Below, in pieces: positions 33,627-44,858 of a DNA stretch of 64,000 nt (its first letter is position 1; the number at the start of each line of letters is the position of its first letter). Both the position numbers and the translations under genes were made by a program. This stretch comes from Ulva prolifera. Its lineage: Eukaryota > Chlorophyta > Ulvophyceae > Ulvales > Ulvaceae. The notes under the pieces are model-generated. The model did no database searches and was not told the DNA's origin. It saw only the letters and a program-made list of their open reading frames with translations. The stretch is from NCBI GenBank assembly GCA_023078555.1, contig CM041200.1, forward strand, positions 4,616,936 through 4,680,935, read 5' to 3'.

Positions 33627-36412
33627 TCACATGTCGCCGTCGTACGAGCGCGCGAGCCATGTGTGCGCCTGCAGGTCGTCCACCGTCGGCCGCCGGGAGG
33701 GGTCACTCTGGAGGCAGCGCGACATGAAGTCCTTCGCGAGGGGGCTCACGAAGGACGGGAAGACGACGTGATTGCGCATGATCTTCTCCAGTGTGACCTT
33801 CATGTGCGGCCCGCTGAACGGCAGTTCCGTGGTGAGCAGCTCGAACGCCAGCACGCCAAGGCTCCAGATGTCCACCTGCACCAACCCCACACCGCCCACG
33901 TCAATACCGGCACGCCGTATCTCGTGCGCACGGCACGACGGCCCACTGCTCCCGCAGCGGCGCGGACACGCGGCAGCGCAGACGCGCACAGCGAAGCACG
34001 CTGCTGCACCATCGAGCCCCGGCGTCATGCATGCACCGCGCCGGAGGACAACGGCCCGGCGAGCACGCATACGGCCGGCGTCAGAGACGGCAGCCGTGAG
34101 GTGCAGGGGCGGATGGAGAGGGGGGAACGGCACCTTGTTGTCGTAGCTGAAGGAGTCGGACTCCTTGTTCTCGAGGGGATGGTGCTTGTAGGGGCACTGC
34201 AGGATCTCCGGGGCTATGTAGTTGAGGGTGCCGAGGCGAGTATTGGCGACCTCGATGTGGTGGTTGATGGACAGCCCGAAGTCAGTGAGCTTGATGGCGA
34301 AGTTGTCGCCGAGCAGGATGTTCTCGGGCTTCAGGTCGCGGTGGATGAGGCCCTGAGCGTGGATGAATGACAGCGCAGACAGCAGCGGCCGGAAAATCTG
34401 CACACGAGCCAGAGCGCTCAATGCGAATGAATGCAGGTGCCAAGCCGGTACGGGTCCATGAGGCCTGCTGGGCATAACAATTCTGCAGCAGGGCCAGAGA
34501 TACCATCTCGCACGCCGATCTCGCAGGCGTGCATGAGCCCTCGAGCGGCGCCCCGGCCTGTGTGTGCATCTGTGTGCGATACTGGCACGAACTCGGGAAC
34601 AGGTGTGACACTTCTTTCAACGGAACGGAACGAAGGGTCAGCACACCCCATCCCGTTGTCAGTCATCCTGTCGACACGTGTCACTGTGCTGTGACCTTAC
34701 CGAGCGGCGTGTGCGGGCAGGGGGGCTGTACCTTGGTGACGACGACGCTCTCCGCGACGCCGGAGGGGCCGTGGCGCTTGAGCCAGGTGTAGATGTCGCC
34801 GTGCGGGGCGTACTCCTCCGCGACATGGATGAACTGCGAATCCTTCCACGCACAGTACAGCCGGATGATGTTGTCATGTAGCAGCTGGCTGTGCATCCGG
34901 ATCTCCCGCGCCACCTGGTACCTACACGCAGACATCACCGTCACTCGCCCGCCCGGGGGGAAGCCGCCGCCTGGCCGCGAGGCCCCTAGACGAGACCGTG
35001 AGAATCGAGGCCCGCCGCTGTGAAGAGCGCCGCGCACGCGAGAGAACGCCTATTCACTCACTGTTACTCGGAACAACCGAAATGAATCGCTCAGCGGCAC
35101 GCGGCCAGTGATGAGTGAGCGCGCAGCAGGCGGGACGGTGTTTTGTCCCTATCGTGTGGGCGCTCACCGCTCCATGTCGCCGAGCTGCTGCTTCTTGTAC
35201 ACCTTGAGGGCGACGGTGGTGCCAGTGACCTTGTCGATCGCCTGCAGTACGCGCGAGTTGTGGCCGACGTACAACAGCTTCTCCAGCGTGAACTGCTGAA
35301 CGCTCCACGTGCGCCGCTGCAGCACGGCGGGGCAGTGCGCCGCGAGCACGAGCAGCTTCGACTCGTCCGCATCCTGCAGCGCGGGCACCGTCGTGAGCAC
35401 TCATTCCCAAGCGAAGTGGCGAGATGATGGATGGCTCAACTGGTTGGTGAACTGTGCTGCGTGGCCAGACATGCGGCGTGCAGTCACAACGCCTGCCACA
35501 TGTCAGCAGGATGTGTGAGCCAACAGCGTCGCCAAGACATTTAACATGCTGAGGTGTTGATGTGAGAACGAAGCAAAGGTGTGTTACAGAGAGGGACATT
35601 TTCACTCTGGCCGCACGAAAAGAGCCAAACTGAGTATTGAAAACTCCAAGCAAGCGAAGGACGGTGTCAGGTTTCGCAGGGAGGCGCTGCCGGGGGGGGG
35701 GGGGGGGGGCAGCGCACGTCCATGGTGTTGCTGGAGGACATCGCATTCGTCGACGGCCCGAGGCTGTGCTCCTTGGGCATGTTCTGCATGTTCATCGGCA
35801 CGGACATCGACAGCGCGGCATTCGACTGGTGCATGATGTCCTGCAACCGCTCCTCGTAGTCCGGCATGTCGGCGTCAGCGTTCATACGCGCGGCCGGCTG
35901 TTGCTGCTGTGCGTGGTGGGGGGGATGCGGCCAGTGGGAGCCGGACAGCGCCTGGCTGTGCCGGGCCGGCGCGGCGGGGGCGCGGAGGTCCATCGGGGGG
36001 ACGACCGGGCTGTTCATCGTCGGGGACGGCGGCGCCGGCCGGTGCAGCAGGCCTAGCGAGGGTGCGGAGTTGGCGTGGGGCATGGAGCGGCCCGGGGACA
36101 TGCCTCCGTCCTGCGGGCTGAGCCAGGACGACGGGGAGCCTGTGGCAGCGGGGGGGTGCCATGAGCCCTGAGCTGATGGCTGCGACATCGCGGGCATGAA
36201 GTCTACGGGGAGGAGAGAGAAGTCATCTTGGTCGTCCGGCGGCATCATCGGGCCCATGCCGTGGTGGACCTGTACGGCTTGGGTCGGGTTGGATTGGATG
36301 CATGCATACGTGGTATAACGCGTTATAACGGCGACGTTCGACGCTGGCTCGGGCGAAACGGTCACGTAGGGAAGCGCACATGTGGGTTCATCTGGGAGTA
36401 AGGCATCGCCAT
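33627..36412 (-). CDS. Aurora/CALK-like serine/threonine protein kinase
   Basis: Six exons join in phase: 36380-36412, 35718-36269, 35168-35373, 34732-34921, 34134-34397 and 33627-33875, giving 497 residues. Residues 1-195 are a Pro/Met/Ser-rich, probably disordered tail starting [11 protein letters not shown]. The kinase domain spans about 222-495: Lys252 (VALKVYKK), Glu270 of helix C ([10 protein letters not shown]), HRDLKPEN at 346-353, DFG at 366-368, [12 protein letters not shown] at 380-391, then [13 protein letters not shown]. The glycine loop is unusual: LYVGHNSRV has a single Gly. The block [17 protein letters not shown] after APE resembles the CPxKxxPxxNKxx segment I associate with the algal CALK group of Aurora-like kinases, which act in flagellar length control and disassembly in Chlamydomonas. 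That assignment is by memory of the family, not by alignment. A G18/C18 tract lies just inside the second intron. Confidence 0.85.
35692..35709. repeat. Homopolymer G tract, 18 nt
   Basis: A run of 18 G (C on the transcribed sense strand) starting 8 nt after the donor of intron 2 of the kinase gene. Confidence 0.85.
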
Positions 36413-39124
36413 CTCAGCGTTTCAGGGCTGTGGCAGATGCAGCGTTGAGGAAACCCGCTGGCAGCTGCAAAGGCACACCCACAGGTTGCCACATGTAGTG
36501 GGGAATCGGAAGGGCTCATTGGAACGCCGTAGCTCTCGATCCGACAGAAATTTTTTGCAGAAGGAGAGGAGATGCAGGCTATCGAGCTGTCGGGTGGAAC
36601 AGCATCGTCGCTGCGCTGTGTGTGGGCAACAGGGCGAGAACATCAGCGCAAAGGATGGCTGAAATCCGTCGAGCCCGTTGACGTTATCTTGTGATTCCCA
36701 GATCAGCATCGCTGCTGAGCATAATGGGGGTGCAGATGTAGCACTACCGTAAAAGCAAATCCGTGTAACGCCACGCAATCGAAGCACTGTACACCTCCGG
36801 CCTCGCAAGACCATGCACGGGCAGGTAACGAAAGTGACGAGCCTGCACAGTCCTGCGTCCATGTGTGTGAATGATAAAATGAAAATTAAAACGAATCGTG
36901 GCTCCTGTATTTGACATGCAAGCGAGGTGCTGTCCGAGACAGTGATCCCGGCGCAGAACAATCTGAATTGGAGCCACACAGCCGGTAGGCGCAATACTTG
37001 ATCCAAACATGCGCGCGGCACATGGCCTTATGAAAAAACTCTGGGTTCAGACAACCACGCTAGAGTTTGTTCGGTGACCTGCGCGGAAGACTCGCTAGAC
37101 TCGTCAGCTGAGAGGTCACACACTTCAAGACGCGTGCCGTCTGGAGTATCAGCTTGTGAAAGAGTTCTGAATTGCAAACATCGTTCGCATGGAAGCCGTT
37201 GATATCAGCATCACTGCTGGATCAGTGAGTGTGATGGAGCGCGTTCCACGGCTTCAACTAATCGTCGCACTTCCTGAGCCCAAACGGGCAGGTCACCGCC
37301 AAGCGATGCACACATATTCTACACGGCCTTCACAACCACATCTCATGTCACATTTGATGCGGACCCCGAGCTGTCCATCGGGGCTGTCCCCTGGGCTGGT
37401 GACTGCAGCCGAGTGTCAGGGACGGGAGTATCGAATGGACACCATGAACACGACCGGCCATACTTCGCTTAGCTCACCATGAATGCTTGATAATTTGTTG
37501 AGCATATTCTCGTGTCAGGTGTAGATCGCCAGCTCTGAAAAGGCCCGAGAACAGTTTGCGACAGAAGCGCACCAGTTGTGGGAGGACAAGGCTCCGTCGG
37601 GCAGATAAAGAAGCCCACTTGCCAGTAGTCTGATTCTCAGCTAATCACTGCAGATTTCCACAACGTCAAGCTCTGTTATGTTGATGGAAAATTTTCTCGC
37701 AGGTGTTCACGGATCAAGTTTACACAGCAAAGAGAAGGTAGCTAGTGAACACACGTACGTCCGGTGGACCAACATATCGTCGGCGATGGGAATTGCTTGC
37801 TGCAACGAAGTTGTCTGGCGATCTCAGATCCAAGTTAACGCGGCGTTAGACTGGTGCCAAAACGGCGTGCGGCATATCCACAACCACAGGTGATGGCTTT
37901 TCGACAACCTCGGCTGAGCCCACAGAATCTGAAACAATTAATGCAGCAATAGGCCATATGGCTTAAATCGCTCGCCCTTGTCAGGTGGCCGCTTTCGAGT
38001 GTCCATCTGATTTGGGCTGTGAATTGCGGCACTGCGCATACATCATACTAAGTCATGAGCTGCCCGCATTACGGGTGACAAGGAGCTCGTACATGCATAC
38101 AAAATCGCACTCGGTAGGTGTTGTTCGACGGATTACAGAACACAGACTCATCTGACAAGATCGGACGCAGCCGCTGCATACAAAGTGGACAAGCAACCTT
38201 GTGAAGCAGGCTTCGTCACCGCGCGTCGCTGCAGCGCACCCGTCGGCGCAACAACGTTCTCAAGCCGCGTCTGCATGCCGCAGCTGCACACTGAGCTCCA
38301 GCACAACATCGTCACCGACAAGACGCGGTCCTTGAGCAGCTCCAGCGTGGTGCTGACATGCGCAGGCCGTCTGTGAAGGCGAAACAAACGTGCGAACGCG
38401 GTGTTCGGCTCGAGTCAGGCGACGCTGCAATTGCAACTCAACAGCGCACAGACGTCATGCACATCCGATGCAGAGCACATGAGCACCGTGCACGCTCATA
38501 AAATTCCGCAGGCAAGCCGACGCAGTGCATCATTGCCGTCACGGCAGGCGTAAGTGCTGTCACGGAGCGCTAATTATTATGAGGGCGCAAGCAAGTCGTT
38601 CGCAGTTCGAGGATGCGGTGCTGGCGAGGCGGTCATCGCTATCGCCAGCCACGCCTTGCTGGACGAATTTTTAAATTGTATGTTTCGTTGTAGTCAGTCG
38701 CCGCCTTGAGCATTTACCGCGTCGCATCACTGCACCACGTCATACCGCTACACATCCTGGTCTGACGGGAGGCGGCCGGGCCTGTCAGCGGCATCAGCCT
38801 TGCTGCCGCATTCTTATTCCTTTACAGCTCGTGTTGATGTCTCTCAGTGTACATGCGAAGCAGACAGCGTGACCGCCAGCACGAAATTCATAGCGTCTGT
38901 GCCCTGGACCGTGCACGACCATCTGGGCACACGATATCAGCGCTGGCCCATACCAGATGGGTGCCGCGACACGGGAGACAGCATCTGTCAAGGGATGATT
39001 CAGCAGCTGCCGTGACCGTGCTGCTGCACACTGCGGGCTCTCGTGACGTCAGGTGCTGTGGCCCTGCTGCTCCGGGCAGTGAGAATGCTCGACTCTCACT
39101 CCCTGAGAACACACTCTTGACCTA
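36413..39124. other. Intergenic, no gene recognised
   Basis: About 2.7 kb upstream of the kinase gene. Only anonymous ORFs under 200 codons were seen, none with a known motif or exon-like borders that I could join. The kinase promoter should lie at its left end. Confidence 0.4.
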
Positions 39125-40507
39125 CTTGCTGCTTTCGCGGTGCTGCCCGCCTCGCCACCTTCATCCTTGATGTCCACACGCACACCTCAGCAGTGGGAGA
39201 ATGCCGTGCGGACTTGGCGAGGATCACCGGGTCGATCAGGCTTTCGCAGCTGCATCTTCCGGAGTGCAAGAGTGCAGTAAATACAATCAGAATGGGTGGA
39301 CACACATTACCACACGATGCTCCGCTAGCATGCGTGCCATGCACTTGACCAGCAGACATCGCGGATCTGCAGAGCCACGGCCTCCGCAGTGTAGCGCTTC
39401 GATGCGAGATCGGCACCAGTCGCTAGCAGTGCAGTGATGCGATGCATATCTTGAGATAGCCCCTGCCTCTAAGCCCACGTACACAGGTACAGGACATCTT
39501 CTCGAGCTGATTGCTGGTTTCGCGGTGCTGCCCGCCTCGTCGCCTTTGTCCCCTTGTAACACAGTCCAGACTAACTTGACTTTACCTACTGGTGGTCCTC
39601 CAGCCGTGTGCAGTAGAACTTGCGTCCAGTGCACGTACATATACTATGCGGTGCAGTGAAGGTCCCTTTTGGTCCTGGCGGTGCTACCGGCCCCTCCGGC
39701 TTTTTCCTTTGTAACACACACCCACACAACACACCAATGCTGTGCCACCTCAGCACTGGAGTGGGCCTTGATTGCAGCCCCCAGACCGCCTAATTGCCCC
39801 ACACGCTGGCTGACATGCAGCTGCGGCTGTGGCATGGGTGCGGTGTGCTGTATCGGCGGTCGAGTTCCTGCACTGCTCGCAAGAACAGCGGTGCTGCCCG
39901 CCTCGCCGCCTGTGTCATTGTGAAACACTGGCTCGCACTGGGGGAAGGGCCTGAGGCGCCGGCACCGGGATGTGCACGTGATCAATCTGAGTGCAGCTAG
40001 ACGAGCAACGAGGTGCAGGTCTTGCTGGGCATTTGCTGCCGGGCAGCTCAGACGGGGCACTGGGTAGACACACAGGAAGCGGGGCATTCGAGATCCGCGG
40101 CTGTGATGCAAGGAACAACATGACGAGGTCGGCAGCACCGCCATTCCAGCGAGCATCACAACAACACCGGCTCCACCCAACCACCGATCCGGCCCAACGC
40201 ATGCATGCCACAGCCGCACCCGGCGCGCGCAAACCCCACAGCACCCCCAGCGACCGTCACAAACACCCTTGAATTGGCGGCTGTGTATGCGCCCTTCAGA
40301 GCAGCTGTTGTCAACTGCGCAAGCGTGAGCCGCTGCTGTGTGTGCGTCGCAGTGACCGAATCCGGCAGGCCGCCGCAGCCGGCACCCTCCGCACCTCGCG
40401 GCGTGCCCCTGCGTCGCAAGATGATGTTGGCCAACCATGGCACATGCTGTCTACATCAAGGGCATCAGCAACCTCCCAGCACGTGACTGTGCTGCCGCTA
40501 TGGCTGT

Positions 40508-40675
40508 GTGTGTTACAAGGACGAAGCAAGCAAGGCAGGTAGCACCGCGAGCAACGACCAGAGGAACCGCACGTCCACGCAGCCAGCCACACGCAGCACA
40601 CATCAGCACACCCACGCAACGTCAGCACCTGCGCTGGCCACAGCCACACCGCCACACACATGTGTGTCAGCTGGC
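40508..40675 (-). mobile_element. SINE-like element S2, full-length copy
   Basis: Reverse orientation of the 21898-22045 element. It begins TGTTACAAGGACGAAGCAAG and continues GGCAGGTAGCACCGCGAGCA through the C/A-rich body to ACACCGCCACACACA. No convincing target-site duplication was found. Confidence 0.65.
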
Positions 40676-40760
40676 ATGCATCGTAACTCTTCCGCACCCT
40701 TTGTGCCCTGTTCTCTGTTTGATAGATGTCTTTTGGTTGTTCACAGCGGAGGTGGCCGCC

Positions 40761-40860
40761 AGTGTTGGGTCATCGGGCCCGATTACATAGAACAATTCCG
40801 AATATTCAGATCTAATTTCGGGGTGGCAATCCTGGAAAAGCTGCAAAGCGGCCCAACACT
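40761..40860. mobile_element. MITE-like element T
   Basis: About 100 bp with 11-bp terminal inverted repeats (left AGTGTTGGGTC, right GGCCCAACACT, one mismatch). Closely similar throughout to the copy at 26522-26617. Confidence 0.72.
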
Positions 40861-40940
40861 GGTGTGCACACGTTTGGTTGTGTGTTTGATTTGCTTGCTG
40901 CTGTCACGGTGCTGCCTGCCTCAACAATCCAGCAGGCCAG

Positions 40941-42353
40941 GGGTCCTGCGCCTAATTGGTCTGCCGCCAGTTGTGTCCCCGCCGCAACAATTGTGGCGGC
41001 GCACCGAACTCGCGTACGCATGTCGCGCACCATGGGCGCGTGACACACCCGTCGTCCCTGTGATCGCTGTGATCATGAATCCGATCCGAATGGTACCTTT
41101 GGCTATTTCATGGATCCGATCCGAGTCGGACCTTGGGCACTGGCACGCACAGCACTGCCGGCACCTCAGGACTGGCCTATTGGAAGTTCGGCCCCAGCTG
41201 CCGGTACTTCAGGACTGACCTATTGGAGTTTCGGCCGCAGCACGGGGGCTTTGGAAAGCGGCAAATCTTCGGGAGGTGTGACAGCGGTTGCGCTTGGAGG
41301 GCCCGGGGTACTGCGGTCACCCTGATCACCTGGCATAAAAAAAAAAAGGGGGTCAATAATGTGCTCCGCGCCTGTACGCTTCAGGGTGCCATGTGTGTGG
41401 CCAGAAGGGCCGGGATCATGTGCCGGTTTCAGCAGGTTTCAGCAGCAATCATCTCGGTGAGAAGCCCTGCATGCATGCAAGCGTGAGCATTTCTGGACGT
41501 GATTCAGACATGTTGGCAGATAAGCAGCATGGTTGCTGGGCAGCAACATGTGCCGCCCTGCGTGTGGTGCTCTGACCTGTGGCTGCAACTTTAGCCAGCA
41601 AGGTTTGTCAACCGGCTGGCTTGTTCTGTGGCTCCTGTGTGCACCAGGCTGCCAATCCTAGGCAGCTGCTGAGTTCCTTAGTGACATGTACAGGATATCA
41701 CGTGATATCCTGTGCACAGGCATGCAACTTGAAATGTTGTGATATGGTTCTGTGTGTCATTGCGTTAGTCACTTGAGCACAGCCCCGAGCCGCCAGCCTC
41801 GGTGCTGCATCTTGCACTCACAGCCGGGGTGCGCCAGCTGCTTGAAGTGACACCCAGTCAAGTGTGCTTGAAGTATAGTTCTCACGTACTTGCATAGTGT
41901 GAATTGGTGCCCTGTCTCAAGGCGTGCAAGCTGATGTGTCATACTGCTCGGCCTGACGGTCCTGATTGACCGGCGTATGATTTGAGGCAGCTCAGATGCC
42001 AGGGGAACAGAGCGCTGGCCGCGCGCCCGTGGTTGTGATTCATGCATGCATGAAGCTTGAGGGGACAGCCGCTCGGTTGCCGCTCGGGGCCCAGTTTCCG
42101 CGTGGGTGGCAGCAATTGCCGAAAGCAGCAATTGCGAAGAATGCTGTGCATGATCTGTTCGAGACAGTCGACAATGCTGAGCTTGACGGCTCCGCCTTCT
42201 GCTTCTGTGTGTAGGCCCGACGTCGCGTTCGTGCCCTGAGCTGATCAGGGAGCCGGCTGTTGTCGCTGCTTGAATTGGTATTCTTTGTACACGGCACCAT
42301 TTCCCATGAATTGCGAAATAACGTGTTGGTTCGGATGAATCTGGGCCGTTTGC
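40941..42353. other. Intergenic with local tandem duplications
   Basis: About 1.4 kb without a supported gene. Two imperfect tandem pairs are visible: about 41076-41138 (units with GATCCGATCCGA and CCTTTGG/CCTTGGG) and about 41160-41242 (units with TCAGGACTGGCCTATTGGA and TCAGGACTGACCTATTGGA). There is an A13 run near 41337 and a palindrome at 41691-41712. A 201-codon minus-strand ORF (41769-42374) has no recognisable features. Confidence 0.5.
41691..41712. repeat. 22-bp perfect palindrome (centre CACGTG)
   Basis: Half-site CAGGATATCAC, followed directly by its reverse complement. It has the same CACGTG centre as the 30-bp palindrome at 26797-26826. Confidence 0.9.
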
Positions 42354-44309
42354 ATGATCCCAGGCGCTGCACACGCTGGGCGTGTCTTGGCAGCATCGTC
42401 ACGGGCCGTCACACGCGGAGCCAATGAACAGCGTTGCTGGAACCTGCTGCACTGCCACAACGGTCTGATAAGCTCATTCCGCAAGGTGCAATCCCCACAG
42501 GCAAGAGCGGGTGTCAGGACAATGGCATACGTGCCCCAGGTGGACGTGACACAGTATGAAGATGAACTGCTGTCGAAGGTAGAGAAAGTCAAACGGCTGT
42601 TTGCCGACCGCAAGCCGCTGCCAGATGTCGAGGTGTGTCTATTCGCACATGCAGGGGCAGCAGATTCAAAGATACAGTGGCAGTGAGCGTGCATGGCGCT
42701 CACATCTTTGCTCTCCTAGTGGTGGTGCGGTGGCTTTCGGCTGAGCCATCGCAGCGAAAGCGACAAGTCCACCGCTTGAAATGTTAGATCAACGGCGAAT
42801 GACAATCGAAACCGCTGTAGATATTTCGGAGTCCGCCCCAGCACTACCGGAACCGTTGTGACTTCTCAGTCTTCCATGATGATGATGGGTCACACTACAT
42901 CATGTACGGAGCAAAAGAGCCCGGCGCCAAGTTTGCCAACAGGATCAAGGTCGAGCAGTACCCAGTTGTCAATGAGATGATCAACGCCATGATGCCGGTG
43001 GTGATGAAGCACGTCGCAGTGTCAAAAGTGATGAAATTCAAACTGTTCCAAGTCAGCTTCCACACCACGCTGTCAGGGCAGGCTGTGGTGACTTTGATAT
43101 ATCATAAGAAGCTGAGTACAATGGAGTCAGAGTGGAGGGAAAAGGCGGCACTGCTCAGGTGCGTTTCCACGCCCGAACACCCCACATGTTCCCAACCTAC
43201 ACGAATTCGACTATGAGAATGTGAAGCACGTGTCCGCCAGAGCACATGTCCGCCGACTGCTCCCCTTGCCCGGTGCAGGGCTGACCTTCAGCAATGTCCT
43301 GGTGTAGAGGTTGTGCACCTCCAGGGAAGGAGTAAAGGTGTGAATATTCTCATGGATCAGAACTATGTTGTTGAGACACAGGAGATCTGCGGACGCACAT
43401 ACAGCCAGAAGCAGATCGAGGGATCATTCTCGCAGCCCAACGGTGCTGTCTGTATACACATGGTCTCGTGGGCAGTCCAGCAGACACGCGGTTCGGAAGG
43501 CGATGCCCTAGAGCTCTACTGTGGAAATGGCAACTTCACGATTCCCATGGCACAGAACTTCCGCAACGTTGTTGCCACCGAGGTGCTGCCTCGCCATCTC
43601 AGACTTGCAACAATGTGTTGAGAACCTGCTCCTGCCTTGCTGCGGTCATAGATGTGTGGCCATTCACTGTACGGCCAAGTAAATCCAGATTCAAGTGAGG
43701 CAGATTCTTTTTCTTTACTTTTTTCTTTACTTTACTCACACGCTGCTGTGCATCGTGCAGCTGTCCAAGAGTTCAACAGCTGCGGCAAGGGACAACTTAG
43801 AACACAATGATGTGAGTAATGTGTTCATGGTCCGCATGTCCAGGTACGACCAGTTCCCAGCCCTGCTCAATTGCGATGTTTGGTCCTGGCAAGCCCGTCG
43901 CAGCACTGCTTGTGCAGCTGCTGACTCAGGTGTCTCTGGCTCGTTTTGCGCATGCACAGCCCTGCATCTGTGCAGTGAGGAGTTTGTAGAAGCATGGAGA
44001 ACCAAGGCAAAGAAGAACAGGCTGAAGGACATCGACTGGGACACCCTGGATCTGAAGACGCTGATTGTGGACCCGCCGAGGGCCGGCCTGGACTCTGAGA
44101 CCGAGAAGCTGATGTCGGAGTTTGATAACATTGTCTACGTGTCTTGCAACCCCGAGACCTTGCATGAGAACCTGAAGGCCGTCGAAGACACCCATGATAT
44201 CAAATCTTTTGCCATTTTCGATCAGTTTCCGTTCACGCACCACATTGAGTGTGGAGTGTACTTGACAAAGAAGGCAGGAGAGCCTGCGCCAGAGACGACA
44301 ACAGGCTAA
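42354..44309 (+). CDS. trmA: Bacterial-type tRNA (uracil-5-)-methyltransferase TrmA
   Basis: TrmA uses SAM to make 5-methyluridine at position 54 of tRNA. Five exons join in phase: 42354-42632, 42821-43158, 43279-43582, 43761-43843 and 43976-44309, giving 445 residues from the ATG at 42354 (389 from an in-frame ATG at 42522). The match to E. coli TrmA is colinear: QYEDELLSKVEKVKRL, IFRSPPQHYRNRCDF, FKLFQVSFHTTLSGQAVV, LIYHKKL, QKQIEGSFSQPNGAV, SAM-binding LELYCGNGNFT, DPPRAGLDSETEKLM (367-), catalytic Cys392 in VSCNPETL, and the base Glu426 in THHIECGVYLTKK. The first ~56 residues are rich in Arg, Ala and Ser with few acids and could be an organelle transit peptide, which would suit a bacterial-type enzyme. 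The third intron carries an S1-like AAATCCAGATT and pyrimidine/TTTAC tail. Confidence 0.93.
43674..43740. repeat. S1-like tail in TrmA intron
   Basis: Contains AAGTAAATCCAGATTCA and then TTCTTTACTTTTTTCTTTAC; resembles the S1 tail but no head or body is visible. Confidence 0.4.
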
Positions 44310-44858
44310 GCCATGGGCACAGATTATTTTCCGGCTGTCCTGTAATGAAACTCGTCTCTCATGCGGGCTCAACATGTCTGCTGTACATGGTGCAAGCACT
44401 GTCGCTCACAAAACACACGAATCAGAAATGGCATCTCGATTGTGCGTATCATGAGCACTTCCGTGCTTGGCTCTCCCATGTCGCACTCACGTAGCAGGTT
44501 TGAAGGCAGCACATCCACATGTCATGTGGTTCATTCGCCGCAATCTCTATCGGTATTGTGGGGCACACGTCAGCCCACCAGCCAGACAGTCACGTACATG
44601 TGGGCCATCACATGCAAGGCTACACCATGCCTAGGTTACCTCTCGAGTCTGCCACATTCTTGGCTGCATCAAGCTGATCCATTTTTGTGGCTGCAATGCC
44701 ACAACGAAAGAGATGCCCGTGTGCACGCAAGCTCAGCTCCCCACAGCAAGCCAGGCCTGGGGCATATCTGCATCTGGTATACCTACGCCTACGTAGGCCT
44801 GTGAACATTGCCGCAGCGGCCCAATGCCATACGGAACTTCTGCTGACAAGCACATGCC
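44310..44858. other. Convergent 3' region TrmA/WDR55
   Basis: About 550 bp between two convergent stop codons, presumably both 3' UTRs. No further gene was seen. Confidence 0.5.

Larger units (their letters stand above)
39125..40940. repeat. Cluster of S2 SINE-like copies
   Basis: At least seven S2 copies occur here. Plus-strand tails lie at about 39132-39180 (GCGGTGCTGCCCGCCTCGCC), 39503-39568 (with TTTGTCCCCTTGTAACACAG), 39668-39720, 39889-39930 and 40895-40925. Minus-strand copies lie at about 40080-40135 (GGTCGGCAGCACCGCCATTC) and 40508-40675, the last essentially full length and matching the element at 21898-22045. One T element (40761-40860) sits in the same cluster. No gene is supported between them. 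Confidence 0.65.

Noticed and set aside
33402-34370. 322-codon plus-strand ORF
   Set aside because: It lies antisense to the kinase exons 33627-34397 and its sequence is what the reverse of those exons gives; no domain of its own.
41769-42374. 201-codon minus-strand ORF
   Set aside because: No homology or motif and it overlaps the start of TrmA on the other strand.
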